Origin: Paenibacillus physcomitrellae
Lineage (GTDB): Bacteria > Bacillota > Bacilli > Paenibacillales > Paenibacillaceae
NCBI RefSeq assembly: GCF_002240225.1
Contig: NZ_CP022584.1
Span: 2,763,501-2,827,500, forward strand
Direction of reading: 5' to 3'
Length of the DNA stretch: 64,000 bases
The notes beneath the pieces are model-generated. The model saw only the letters and a list, made by a program, of their open reading frames with translations. It was not told the origin of the DNA and made no database searches. A program made the translations under genes and the position numbers. Below, in pieces: positions 8,452-17,377 of the stretch; within the stretch, counting starts at the first letter, position 1, and each line of letters starts with the position of its first letter.

Positions 8452-8907
8452 TTAGATCCGGTGAGCGATCCGGTATAAAGGCCGCCCCGATGGCGATGAT
8501 CCCTTTTGCCCTGTCGGCGTAATCTCCCAAGGGACCGTAACCAGCCGGCCAAGCTCCTGAACCGCTTCATCGGTCAGCGGAACGTTCTCGGCGGATTCGC
8601 CGCCATCCTGATAATCCTTGCTGAGGATCAGGCCCCACTTGACCTCCAGCAGCGTCCGTACGCCGCCAATGGTGGCAAAATTAAAACGGTACCCCTCTTT
8701 CAAGGCCGCCAGAAGCATATCGGTCTGATTCGCGGCAAAATCGATCCAGCCCTCCCAGGTTCCCCGGCCCTCCGGCAAAGACGGCAGTGCCGCCCAGTTC
8801 TTCGTCTTCACAATGTCGATCAGTTCTTCGGCTGTCCGGCCAAGCGCTTTGGCCATTTCAGTCTTCAGTCCAACCGGCTGCGGCAATCGGATTTCCCGCA
8901 TCTCCAT
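8452..8907 (-). CDS. Conserved hypothetical protein, glnS-linked
   Basis: A 151-residue soluble protein that I do not recognise. It has no signal peptide, membrane segment or metal motif. Aromatic and acidic residues are frequent in the centre (TWEGWIDFAANQTDMLLAALKEGY). It begins 21 bp after the glnS stop on the same strand and shares the downstream terminator, so it is very likely the second gene of the glnS operon. The start may be ATG 8907 or the ATG two codons later, since a GGGGG-type ribosome site precedes both. Confidence 0.7.
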   Translation of the reverse strand: MEMREIRLPQPVGLKTEMAKALGRTAEELIDIVKTKNWAALPSLPEGRGTWEGWIDFAANQTDMLLAALKEGYRFNFATIGGVRTLLEVKWGLILSKDYQDGGESAENVPLTDEAVQELGRLVTVPWEITPTGQKGSSPSGRPLYRIAHRI

Positions 8908-8928
8908 CCCCCGTTCTCTGTCTATCTC

Positions 8929-10623
8929 TTATTGTTTGGGAAGCTGAAATGAGCTCTTCAGCGATACGATCCGGTTGAATACCGGGGCCCCCGGTTTGGA
9001 AACCTTAGGATCCACATTGAAATATCCATGACGGAAAAATTGGAACTTGTCATGCGGCTTGGCCTCGGCAAGCTCCGGTTCAACAAAACCTTTAACGATC
9101 TCCAGCGAATTCGGATTCACTTGATCCAGAAAGGTTTTGGCTTCTACCTTCGCCGTTTCTTCCCCGTCCAGCTCTTCTTCCTCATCCGCAGAGGAGATCA
9201 GCGGCTCGTACAGGCGGAATTCCGCCGGAACCGCGCTGGCGGCATCTACCCAGTGGATGGTGCCTTTTACTTTACGGCCGGTAAATCCGGTGCCGCTCTT
9301 CGTTTCCGGATCGTACGTGCAGTGGATCTCGACTACGTTGCCTTCAGCATCCTTGATCACATCGTTGCATTTGATGAAATAAGCGTGCTTCAAGCGGACT
9401 TCGTTGCCCGGGAACAACCGGAAATATTTGCTTGGCGGGTTCTCCATGAAGTCTTCGCGTTCAATGTAAATTTCACGGGAGAACGGAATTTCGCGGTTGC
9501 CCATCTCCGGATTCTCGGAGTTGTTCTCGGCCTCCAGCATCTCCGATTGACCCTCCGGATAATTGGTGATGACTACCTTCAGCGGATCAAGCACAGCCAT
9601 GGTGCGCGGAGCTTTCATTTTCAAATCCTCGCGGATAAAATGCTCCAGCATCGCCAGATCAACCGTACCTTGCGCTTTGGAAATCCCCGCTTCAAATACA
9701 AAGTTCTTGATCGCTTCCGGGGTATAACCTCTGCGGCGCAGACCCGAAATCGTCGGCATCCGCGGATCGTCCCAGCCGTCCACATATCCTTCGTCAACGA
9801 GCAGCTTCAGCTTCCGTTTGCTGGTGACCATCGTTTCGACGTTCAAACGGCCGAATTCATATTGATGCGGCTCTGCCGACATTTCGGTCTCGGCGATCAC
9901 CCAGTCATAGAAGGGACGTTGATCTTCAAATTCGATCGTACAAAGCGAGTGCGTTACGCCTTCGATCGCATCCTCCAGCGGATGGGCAAATGCATACATC
10001 GGATAGATGCACCAGGCATCGCCCGTATTATGATGTTTAGCGTGGGAAATCCGGTAAATGACCGGGTCGCGCAGGTTAATATTCGGGGACGTCATGTCGA
10101 TCTTGGCGCGCAGCACCTTTTCCCCATTCTTGAATTCACCTGCTCTCATGCGGGTAAACAGATCCAGGTTCTCCTCAACCGAACGCTCACGGAACGCGCT
10201 GTTGCTGCCCGGCTCAGTAAGCGTACCGCGGGTTTCGCGGATTTGCTCAGCGGTTTGATCATCCACATAGGCTTTGCCCTTCTTGATCAGCAGCACCGCC
10301 CGGTTGTACATCTCTTCAAAATAATCGGACGCAAAATGGAGTTCTTCCCATTCAAAGCCCAGCCATTTTACATCTTCCTTAATAGAATTGACATATTCCA
10401 CGTCTTCCTTCAATGGGTTCGTATCATCAAAGCGAAGATTAGTCCGGCCGCCGAATTCGTCTGCAAGCGTAAAATTCACCCAAATGGCCTTGGCATGGCC
10501 GATATGCAAATAACCGTTCGGTTCAGGCGGGAAACGGGTAATGACCTTGTTTACTTTCCCGCTCTTCAGGTCCTCGGTAATAATGTTCTTAATAAAGTTT
10601 GGAGGCGTTGTGCCGTGTGTCAC
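8929..10623 (-). CDS. glnS: Glutaminyl-tRNA synthetase
   Basis: This 564-residue class I synthetase charges tRNA-Gln with glutamine directly. HIGHAK in [19 protein letters not shown] is the HIGH motif. VTSKRKL stands where the KMSKS-type loop (usually LSKRKL) sits. DNTNP-like FDDTNP and the C-terminal beta-barrel anticodon domains are in place. I start at GTG 10623, which has AAAGG 9 bp upstream and gives the usual family length. The longer in-frame ATG lies between the promoter elements. Most Bacillus make Gln-tRNA by transamidation instead, so the gene is informative about lineage. Confidence 0.93.
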   Translation of the reverse strand: MTHGTTPPNFIKNIITEDLKSGKVNKVITRFPPEPNGYLHIGHAKAIWVNFTLADEFGGRTNLRFDDTNPLKEDVEYVNSIKEDVKWLGFEWEELHFASDYFEEMYNRAVLLIKKGKAYVDDQTAEQIRETRGTLTEPGSNSAFRERSVEENLDLFTRMRAGEFKNGEKVLRAKIDMTSPNINLRDPVIYRISHAKHHNTGDAWCIYPMYAFAHPLEDAIEGVTHSLCTIEFEDQRPFYDWVIAETEMSAEPHQYEFGRLNVETMVTSKRKLKLLVDEGYVDGWDDPRMPTISGLRRRGYTPEAIKNFVFEAGISKAQGTVDLAMLEHFIREDLKMKAPRTMAVLDPLKVVITNYPEGQSEMLEAENNSENPEMGNREIPFSREIYIEREDFMENPPSKYFRLFPGNEVRLKHAYFIKCNDVIKDAEGNVVEIHCTYDPETKSGTGFTGRKVKGTIHWVDAASAVPAEFRLYEPLISSADEEEELDGEETAKVEAKTFLDQVNPNSLEIVKGFVEPELAEAKPHDKFQFFRHGYFNVDPKVSKPGAPVFNRIVSLKSSFQLPKQ

Positions 10624-10668
10624 GCGAATCAACCTTTCTATCCGAATAGGATCCGTTTCGTTTATATA

Positions 10669-10697
10669 AATATACCGATATCCGGGCAAGAGTTCAA
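10669..10697 (-). promoter_or_regulatory. Sigma-A promoter of glnS
   Basis: On the minus strand, TTGAAC (10697-10692), 17 bp, then TATATT (10674-10669). It ends about 45 bp upstream of GTG 10623, which supports the shorter glnS start. I see no T-box features in the leader. Confidence 0.7.
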
Positions 10698-10803
10698 TGC
10701 CCCGGGCCTTTGACAGCACCCGTCCGAATGCCTTAGCATGGCATTATTCTTTATATTGAACTGATTCCCATTTAAATGCAGCAAGAAAGGAGTTGTTCCC
10801 ATT

Positions 10804-11064
10804 ATGCCCACCAAACCGGTCAAACTGCCCAAAGAACAACGCGATCAGATGATTCGCCTCATTCAGCAGTTCTTTGAGGAGGAACGGGGCGAAACGCTGG
10901 GAGACCTGGCGGCGGACGGCGTGCTTGATTTCTTTATGACCCGCATCGGGCCGTATGTCTACAATCAGGCGCTGGCGGATTGCCGCACCCTGGTCGGCCA
11001 GCGGATGGTCTCTCTGGAGGAGGATATTTATGCGCTGGAGCAGAAAGTGAAGCTCTCCCGCTAG
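10804..11064 (+). CDS. DUF2164 family protein
   Basis: An 86-residue soluble protein. KLPKEQRDQMIRLIQQFF, EERGETLGDLAADGVLDFF and IGPYVYNQALAD are the conserved blocks of DUF2164, a small family of unknown function in Firmicutes and Proteobacteria. It has a strong AAAGGAG site 9 bp before the ATG and a strong terminator behind it, so it is a single-gene unit. It is divergent from glnS. Confidence 0.85.
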   Translation: MPTKPVKLPKEQRDQMIRLIQQFFEEERGETLGDLAADGVLDFFMTRIGPYVYNQALADCRTLVGQRMVSLEEDIYALEQKVKLSR

Positions 11065-11147
11065 TCCGCTCCCGCTAGTCTGCTCCTGTGTCCGTTCCAG
11101 CTAGTCTACTTACGTTTGTCTAATCGGGTCTTCTTCCCCAACAACGA

Positions 11148-11201
11148 CGGGCAGGACGGCTTCCTCCCTCCGAGGAGGGCTGCTGTCCTGCCCGTTTGTT
11201 T
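11148..11201. terminator. Terminator between DUF2164 and GNAT genes
   Basis: A perfect 10-bp stem (11148-11157 with 11185-11194) encloses a second smaller stem and is followed by TTTGTTT. It serves the plus-strand gene and may also act on the convergent GNAT transcript. Confidence 0.75.
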
Positions 11202-11237
11202 GATTACGTGCCCCTGCTTATCGTGATCTCCCATCGT

Positions 11238-11726
11238 TCAGGAAACCGGGCACCACATCAAAATATCATCCACGTAACGGCCATCCAGCCAGAACTCCTC
11301 CGGCAGCACACCCTGCACCCGGAAGCTGCAGCGTTCATAGAAAGCTTTGGCCGCCTGGTTCGTGCTCAACACGCGGAGCGAAAGCTTCCGTACGCCGTCT
11401 GCTTTGGCTTGTTCCTTCATCGCTTCCATCAGCTTCATGCCGATGCCCCGGTGCTGAAACTCCGGATGAATCGCAATATTGATCTCATAAACATGGCGGT
11501 TGCTGGCCAAACCCGTCGGGTTGTCAAAGCCGATATAACCGACCAGCCGACTGCCCAAACAAGCCACCAGCTGATTGCCCGGCGGACACTGCTGCAAATA
11601 CTGCTCTTTCGTCTTCTTGACCATAGGACCCGGCGTAATAGCCGGCGTCCATACCAGATCATCGATTTCCATCAGAGCCCCGGCATCGCGAAGCTCGGAC
11701 AACCTGATTTCTATCTCTTCTGACAC
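11238..11726 (-). CDS. GNAT-family N-acetyltransferase
   Basis: A 162-residue acetyl-CoA-dependent acyltransferase. The acetyl-CoA loop is HRGIGMKLM (Q/R-x-x-G-x-G/A), preceded by the beta-strand VYEINIAIHPEF. The later SLRVLSTNQAAKAFYERCSFRVQG is motif B, with the Tyr used as general acid. The start is GTG 11726 with GGAGG 10 bp upstream. The substrate is unknown; this subfamily includes small-molecule and protein acetylators. Confidence 0.85.
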   Translation of the reverse strand: MSEEIEIRLSELRDAGALMEIDDLVWTPAITPGPMVKKTKEQYLQQCPPGNQLVACLGSRLVGYIGFDNPTGLASNRHVYEINIAIHPEFQHRGIGMKLMEAMKEQAKADGVRKLSLRVLSTNQAAKAFYERCSFRVQGVLPEEFWLDGRYVDDILMWCPVS

Positions 11727-11800
11727 GCTTTAATCGCCTCCGATATCATAGGCAGGGGATTCTATGCTAACCTTCCCTCCTCCGCCAGCATTTCATTGCT

Positions 11801-13018
11801 TTAATTTATCTCATATAACGCCTTCCGGTCCCGGTTTATGGCCGCATGAACCGCAAAGCCGGCTATCGTCAGCACCGCAATAACAACAGCAAGCCAGGCC
11901 ACCGGTGTCAGGCCTCCCCAGTCATACAGGACCCCCATCGCATAAGGTCCGATCACCCGTCCGGCAAAGCCCATCCCGCCAACAAGCCCCAGGTAAAAAG
12001 GAGCCGTCTTCCCGGTATGCTCCGAGATAAACGCAGGAATCGCAGGCGAAATCAGCATTTCGCCAAGCGTAGCCAGCACCATGGCGAAGGCCATGGCCGA
12101 ATAGCTGTGGAAGACCAGGATGCAAATATACGCAAGCAGGTAGAAGACCCCGCTCGCCAGCATCTGCAGCTGCGGCGTTCCGGCGCACAGACGGCGAATC
12201 CAGGACACAAGCGGCTGCGCTGCAAAGATCAGTATGCCATTTAAAGTCCACAAAATGCTGTATTTCCATTCAGGCATTCCCATAGTGATCGTATAGGGCG
12301 ACACGCCATTGTTCCAGATGCTGTTGGCCAGCCAAAGGAACAGCGATCCGATCCCCATGAACAAATAAACCCGGAAATCGCCCAGCAGCGACAGCGGCCT
12401 GTGACCACTGGTCGATTTTCTGCGTTTTCCTACCTTCAGATCGCCCTGCTCCCGCTCCACCCTTGTTAAATAAGCAAGGAAGAATACAGCAAACACCAGC
12501 GAGGTGACTCCGTTAGCCATAAAGCTCAAATGATAAGAAATTCGGGCCAGCACGCCGCTTATAGCCGTACCCAGCGCCACGCCGATATTGTTCGCCACGT
12601 AGACCACGTTAAACAGCTCGGCCCTTCTCTCCGTAAATCTGAATCCGATAAAAGCCTGAATGGCAGGCATGGACATCGCATTGGTGAAACCGATGACCAG
12701 CATAAGCCCCATAAAGACATACCAGTTCGCTGCCCCATAGGGAAGCATAAGCAGACCCGCCGCATTAAAAACAAGCGAACCGACAATCAGGCGTTTCACG
12801 CCCACCCGGTGGTAAAGCGCTCCGCCGAGGATCTGCCCTGCAATTCCGCCGATATTCTGCACCAGGATCACCAGTCCGGCATCCGTCATGCTGCGGCCCA
12901 GTTCCTTGAATATAAACATCGTGATCAGCGGCCACATCAGCGAACCGCCGGCGGAATTGATCAAGCTTGCCACAAGAAAGACTTTGACTTCCCGCGGGTA
13001 ATTCTGTAACCATCTCAT
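11801..13018 (-). CDS. MFS transporter (drug-exporter-like)
   Basis: A 405-residue protein with twelve hydrophobic helices and a charged cytoplasmic loop near residues 185-205 between the halves. GGALYHRVGVKRLIVGSL is the loop 2-3 region corresponding to MFS motif A. The first half resembles multidrug DHA1 members such as YttB/YwoG of Bacillus. It has a TAGGAG site 11 bp before the ATG. Substrate is unassigned. The gene lies 126 bp downstream of the molybdopterin oxidoreductase gene, so co-transcription is possible but not evident. Confidence 0.82.
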   Translation of the reverse strand: MRWLQNYPREVKVFLVASLINSAGGSLMWPLITMFIFKELGRSMTDAGLVILVQNIGGIAGQILGGALYHRVGVKRLIVGSLVFNAAGLLMLPYGAANWYVFMGLMLVIGFTNAMSMPAIQAFIGFRFTERRAELFNVVYVANNIGVALGTAISGVLARISYHLSFMANGVTSLVFAVFFLAYLTRVEREQGDLKVGKRRKSTSGHRPLSLLGDFRVYLFMGIGSLFLWLANSIWNNGVSPYTITMGMPEWKYSILWTLNGILIFAAQPLVSWIRRLCAGTPQLQMLASGVFYLLAYICILVFHSYSAMAFAMVLATLGEMLISPAIPAFISEHTGKTAPFYLGLVGGMGFAGRVIGPYAMGVLYDWGGLTPVAWLAVVIAVLTIAGFAVHAAINRDRKALYEIN

Positions 13019-13144
13019 CTCTATAAAACTCCTACATTCATGTTGTCATCGTCTTCTTGTCGTTCCAGATGCCACTGTCATCCAGCTTTCAGTATGGAGG
13101 AATTGGCCGGCAGCGGCAAGCAAATAATCTTCCTGCTTCCATGG

Positions 13145-15274
13145 CTATTCCTTCAACCGTTCAACCTCTACCACCGTGGAGAAAAATGTGGCTCCGCCTC
13201 CCATATCCGCCAGCCGCCCGGAGGTCAGGGCGTTGACGCGCGTCCGCTTGCCGTCTTTGCCCCACCACAGCCCCTGGCTGACGACAGTCCCCGGCAGCAT
13301 CCGCTCCGTAACGGAGGCTGCCGCTTCAAACTGCCCGCGGTCGTTGCGGATCACTACCGGATCTCCATCACGAATAGACCTCGCTTCCGCATCCTCAGGA
13401 TGAATCTGCAGGATCGGCGCCTTCTCCAGCTTGGCCAGCTTCTCCACGTTGGCAAAGGTGGAATTCAGGAAGCTGTGGTTCGGCGGGCTGATAAACATCA
13501 GCGGATAAGGATCACCGCCGTCTGGACGCGGACGCCGGCGTCCATCAAATCCTTCTGTCAGCGGAATATAGGTTGGCAGAGCCGGCAGGCCGGCTTCTTC
13601 CATTTGCCGCGAATACAGCTCTATTTTTCCGGAGGGGGTGGTCAGCTGATCCAAATAAGGGCGATGCTCCAGCGGCTCCATGTTCAGCTTGACGAAGCGC
13701 TGTTCCTTCAGCTTGTCCAGCGTCATGCCGCGCAAATAAGGATTGGCAGCGTAATCCAGCGCCTGCCGGATCAGGTCCTCTTCCGTTTCCCGGAAAGCCG
13801 GTTCATCAAAACCCATGGCCTCGGCCAGCAGCTTAAACAGCTCGAAGTTGCTTTTGCTCTCCCCTTCGGCCGGGATGACCGGCTCCTGCAGCTGCATGTA
13901 CAGATGCCAATAAGAGCCGTATAAATCCGTATTCTCGAAAGTTGAAGTCGCCGGCAGCACGATGTCCGCATATTTGGCCGTATCGGTTATAAACAGGTCA
14001 TGTACAACCGTAAACAAGTCCTCCCTCATCAATCCTGCCAGCACCCGCTCCGTGTCAGGCGCTACAACCGCAGGGTTGGCGCAGTAGACAAACAAGGAGC
14101 GGAGCTTAGGCTCCAGCTCATGCAGCGCTTCACCGATCCGGACCATATTAACGGTCCTTGCCTGCGGATTGGTTCTTAATCCGGACTGCTCCAGCGCTTC
14201 CCCATTGATCGCACCGTAGGCCATATTTGATTTAAAGGCTCCACCGCCTTCCATCTTCCAGGCCCCGGTCAAAGCGGGCAGGCAGGCGATTGTTCGGACG
14301 GCCATGCCGCCGTTGTCATGATGCTGCAGCCCATTCCCGATATGAATATAGGCCGGAGAGGCTTCGGCATACATCTGAGCCAGCCTGACAATGTCTTCAG
14401 CAGGCACCCCCGTGATTTCGGCAGCACGCTCCGGAGTATAGGCTTTCACATGCTCGCGCAGCTCTTCGTGTCCTACCGTATATGACGAGAGGAACGCCTC
14501 ATCCGTCCAGCCGCGGTCAAACAGCACGTGCATCAGACCAAGCGCCAGCGCCGCGTCGGTGCCGGGATGAACCGGAATGAACCAGTCGGCCCGTTCGCCG
14601 GTTTTATTGCGGTGGACGTCGATTACGATCAGCTTGGCACCCTGCTTGCGGGCTTTCTCGATCAGCATAAACTTGTGCATCGAAGTGCTGACGATATTTC
14701 CGCCCCACACGATGAACAGTTTGGCCTTCGCCGCAGCCTCGGGCGGGACACCGCCGCCAAAGCCCATCGTATAATTCCAGCCGACCGTTCCGGCCGAATT
14801 GCAGATGCTTCGCTGGAGTCTGGAAGCCCCCAGCCGGTTAAAGAAGCGGCGGTCCATGCCCTGCACACTCAAATAGCCCATATTTCCATAGAAGTTATAG
14901 GGCAGAATAGATTCAGCCCCATAGTCCCGGATCAGCCGGTGATACCTCTGCGCGATCTCCTGGAGAGCCTCTTCCCACGTGATCCGCTCAAACCGGCCTT
15001 CCCCTTTCCTGCCAACCCGTTTAAGCGGATATAAGATTCGCTCTTTATGATAAATGCGCTCCGTCATATTCCGGACTTTATTGCAGATGGCTCCGGCCGT
15101 AACGGGATGCTCCGGATTGCCTTCGACTTTTACGATTTTGCCGGCCCGCTTGTGGACAAGCAAACCGCAGGTATCCGGACAATCCAGCGGACATACGGCG
15201 GGAAATAGGCCGTCTTGCTGCTCCGCCATGAATGTGGAAGAGCGGTTCATCTTCTTCCCTGTTTCTGCTTGCAT
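13145..15274 (-). CDS. Molybdopterin oxidoreductase, YyaE-like
   Basis: This 709-residue catalytic subunit belongs to the DMSO-reductase/formate dehydrogenase superfamily. Cys28, Cys32, Cys36 and Cys64 (CPLDCPDTC and AICNK) bind a [4Fe-4S] cluster. Molybdopterin-binding domains follow, with RSICNSAG near the Mo site, and the C-terminal molydopterin dinucleotide-binding domain (LMFISPPNHSF...) closes the protein. There is no Tat signal, so it is cytoplasmic. B. subtilis YyaE is a close match of unknown substrate. An FNT channel gene is immediately upstream and mobA is nearby, hinting at formate or nitrite chemistry. The start has GGAGGAG 8 bp upstream. Confidence 0.85.
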   Translation of the reverse strand: MQAETGKKMNRSSTFMAEQQDGLFPAVCPLDCPDTCGLLVHKRAGKIVKVEGNPEHPVTAGAICNKVRNMTERIYHKERILYPLKRVGRKGEGRFERITWEEALQEIAQRYHRLIRDYGAESILPYNFYGNMGYLSVQGMDRRFFNRLGASRLQRSICNSAGTVGWNYTMGFGGGVPPEAAAKAKLFIVWGGNIVSTSMHKFMLIEKARKQGAKLIVIDVHRNKTGERADWFIPVHPGTDAALALGLMHVLFDRGWTDEAFLSSYTVGHEELREHVKAYTPERAAEITGVPAEDIVRLAQMYAEASPAYIHIGNGLQHHDNGGMAVRTIACLPALTGAWKMEGGGAFKSNMAYGAINGEALEQSGLRTNPQARTVNMVRIGEALHELEPKLRSLFVYCANPAVVAPDTERVLAGLMREDLFTVVHDLFITDTAKYADIVLPATSTFENTDLYGSYWHLYMQLQEPVIPAEGESKSNFELFKLLAEAMGFDEPAFRETEEDLIRQALDYAANPYLRGMTLDKLKEQRFVKLNMEPLEHRPYLDQLTTPSGKIELYSRQMEEAGLPALPTYIPLTEGFDGRRRPRPDGGDPYPLMFISPPNHSFLNSTFANVEKLAKLEKAPILQIHPEDAEARSIRDGDPVVIRNDRGQFEAAASVTERMLPGTVVSQGLWWGKDGKRTRVNALTSGRLADMGGGATFFSTVVEVERLKE

Positions 15275-15434
15275 GAGCCTCTCTCCTCCGATCTGTCTAT
15301 AAATCTATTATTGCTTGATCCGATTCGTGTTTCAATCTTAAATCGGCGGGGTAATAACAAGCTGGATAGCAAACCCGTGAATTTGTGACTTCCCCTTAAG
15401 CGATATTCATGGAATCTTTGTGCACCCGGCACAA

Positions 15435-15481
15435 GCAGGGACGATGCTGCGTCAGCAGCGCTGTTCCTGCTCTTTTTTTTT
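15435..15481 (+). terminator. Orphan plus-strand terminator-like hairpin
   Basis: GCAGGGAC (15435-15442) pairs with GTTCCTGC (15463-15470) around an inner TGCTG/CAGCA stem and is followed by TCTTTTTTTTT. No plus-strand gene lies upstream, so it has no known client; a short RNA starting around 15345 could end here. Promoter evidence for such an RNA is weak. Confidence 0.5.
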
Positions 15482-15487
15482 GCGCAG

Positions 15488-15531
15488 AAAAAAAACAACA
15501 AGCCTTGGCGCCTTTCGTACGCCAAAGCTTG
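15488..15531 (-). terminator. Intrinsic terminator of the FNT channel gene
   Basis: On the minus strand, a bulged 12-bp stem (15531-15499) is followed by a U-rich tail of eight U. It lies about 45 bp after the FNT stop codon. Confidence 0.8.
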
Positions 15532-15574
15532 CTGCTGTAAGAAGCCGGATTCATTCATAACTCCAGCTAATGTT

Positions 15575-16402
15575 CTATTTGCGTGCGCCGCCTTTGGAAG
15601 CTGCCTGTTTGGCAATCGGTTTACCCGCTACAGGAGCCTGCTTGAGGTAAGCCAGGTAATAAATCATCGCCACGAACAGGGCACCGCCGACCAGGTTGCC
15701 GAGCCAGACGGGAACAAAATTCCCGAAATATTGGCCCCAGGTGTAGTGGCCTTCAAAGATAGCGGCCGGGATCAGGAACATGTTGGCCACAACGTGCTGG
15801 AAGCCGATAGCGACAAACGCCATAACCGGGAACCAGACGGCCAGAATCTTGCCGCTGATATTGTCAGCCCCGTAGGAAGCCCAAATCGCAAGTGCAACCA
15901 GCCAGTTACAGCCGATACCGGAGAAAAAGGCCTGAACAAAGCTGTCATCCAGCTTATGACCTGCCATATCGACCAGTTTGTCCAAATAAACGCCGCTGTG
16001 CGTCAAACCCACTACATGGCCAAAAAAGTAGGCAATAAAAAGGGCACCTACAAAGTTGGAGAGCGTAATAAGAACCAAGTTGCCAATCAGTTCACTTGTA
16101 CTGATCTTGCCGGCAAAGCGGGAAATCGGCACGGCCATCATATTGCCCGTGAGCAGCTCGGCACCCGCTACAACGACCAGAATCAGCCCTACCGGGAAAA
16201 CCGCTGCTCCAATAAAGCTGGAAAGTCCGCCCCACTGCGCGGGCATTCCGGCAGTAACCCGGATATCAAGCAGAAAACCGAGCGAAATAAAAGCGCCACC
16301 GAGGAATCCCAATACCAGCATAGTCAGAAGGCTGAGACGAGCTTTCTTGATCCCGACATCTACAACAAGGTCGGCAATTTCATTTGGTTTGTAATAAGCC
16401 AT
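15575..16402 (-). CDS. Formate/nitrite transporter (FNT) family channel
   Basis: A 275-residue pentameric membrane channel of the FocA/NirC family with six helices. AGAELLTGNM is the loop characteristic of the family, GCNWLVALAIW the second, and FQHVVANMF contains the conserved pore His. I start at ATG 16402, which has AAAGGAG 8 bp upstream; the longer frame would add an untypical 39 residues. FNT channels move formate, nitrite or hydrosulfide. The downstream molybdoenzyme gene suggests formate, but this is inference. A U-rich terminator follows the gene. Confidence 0.88.
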   Translation of the reverse strand: MAYYKPNEIADLVVDVGIKKARLSLLTMLVLGFLGGAFISLGFLLDIRVTAGMPAQWGGLSSFIGAAVFPVGLILVVVAGAELLTGNMMAVPISRFAGKISTSELIGNLVLITLSNFVGALFIAYFFGHVVGLTHSGVYLDKLVDMAGHKLDDSFVQAFFSGIGCNWLVALAIWASYGADNISGKILAVWFPVMAFVAIGFQHVVANMFLIPAAIFEGHYTWGQYFGNFVPVWLGNLVGGALFVAMIYYLAYLKQAPVAGKPIAKQAASKGGARK

Positions 16403-16558
16403 AGCAAAATCTCCTTTTGTTTCCATCCTGGAAAATTTGATCTTATTGTACCTTTGACCGAACACCCACAAAATAATATTAATCACGGCACCGCTTACAC
16501 GAAGCACAAAGCTCTTCATTCTTCCTGCAGCGGCGGGGAGCAGAGCTCTGAGGCTGCT

Positions 16559-17236
16559 TTATTGGCGGGATGAGATGTCTTGAGAACTTGTTCTGCCGCC
16601 CTTGATCCATCTGCCTCCAAGCCAGATCGCGAGCGTAAGCCAGCAGCCGCTGGCTATGTAACCGCCAAGGACGTCGCTTGGATAGTGTACACCTAGATAA
16701 ATCCGGCTTAAACCGATTCCCGCGATTATCAGACCGTTGATGACCAGAAGTACAGATCGTCCGCCTTTAGAAGAAACATGCCTCCAGAGCAGATAAGCCA
16801 GTGAACCGTATAAAGCGAATGAAACCATAGAATGGCCGCTCGGGAAGCTGTAGCCTACTTCCTCGACAATACGATGCAAATCCGGGCGTTCTCGCTTGAA
16901 CAGGGACTTGATCAATACGTTAAGAAGATAAGCGCCCAAACATACCCATACAAAGAAGATCAGTTCTCTGCGGTGTCCAAGCACAAAGTATAGGAATAGC
17001 ATAATGACGACAATAAGGGTGATAACTACTTTCGTGGTTCCAATCCAGCTGAGCGCTTCCATGAAGCGGGTTAGGCCGGCAGTTTCCCAGCCCTGAACCT
17101 CCCCGATGATCGTCCGGTCAAAAGATACAATCCAGTCGCGCCGAATAGACAGCGCTAACACAACGAAGAGAATAGCACACAGAAGACTGATAAGGAATGC
17201 CAAAGATAAACCTTTTTTCAAATTCTCGTCCTTCAT
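16559..17236 (-). CDS. PAP2-family membrane phosphatase
   Basis: A 225-residue protein with about six membrane helices. The three catalytic motifs of type 2 phosphatidic acid phosphatases are present: KSLFKRERP (K-x6-RP), PSGH, and SRIYLGVHYPSD (SR-x5-H-x3-D). In Firmicutes such proteins dephosphorylate lipid phosphates such as undecaprenyl pyrophosphate or phosphatidylglycerophosphate at the outer membrane face (BcrC, YodM). Which one applies here is unclear. The AAGGAAA site is very close to the ATG. Confidence 0.87.
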   Translation of the reverse strand: MKDENLKKGLSLAFLISLLCAILFVVLALSIRRDWIVSFDRTIIGEVQGWETAGLTRFMEALSWIGTTKVVITLIVVIMLFLYFVLGHRRELIFFVWVCLGAYLLNVLIKSLFKRERPDLHRIVEEVGYSFPSGHSMVSFALYGSLAYLLWRHVSSKGGRSVLLVINGLIIAGIGLSRIYLGVHYPSDVLGGYIASGCWLTLAIWLGGRWIKGGRTSSQDISSRQ

Positions 17237-17309
17237 TTTCCTTAAACCTTTCTATCCCATGTAAACATACATTGTCCACTTTAACGCCATTTTAAAGCTG
17301 TGGCAACGA

Positions 17310-17360
17310 AAAAAATAAAAAGCAGTGCCGGCAAGGATCTTCTCCTGCCGAACACTGCCT
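17310..17360 (-). terminator. Intrinsic terminator of nox
   Basis: On the minus strand, a long interrupted stem (17360-17346 with 17333-17321) is followed by UUUUUAUUUUUUU. It begins 18 bp after the nox stop codon. Confidence 0.85.
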
Positions 17361-17377
17361 GTAATTTATTGTGAGAT

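Noticed and set aside
9028..10713. Long plus-strand frame opposite glnS (561 codons)
   Set aside because: It is an antisense shadow of glnS: no ribosome site, biased composition, and the minus strand encodes an unmistakable synthetase.
15275..15574. Molybdenum-cofactor riboswitch before the molybdoenzyme gene
   Set aside because: The position invites it, but I could not match the conserved Moco RNA stems; only terminator hairpins are clear.
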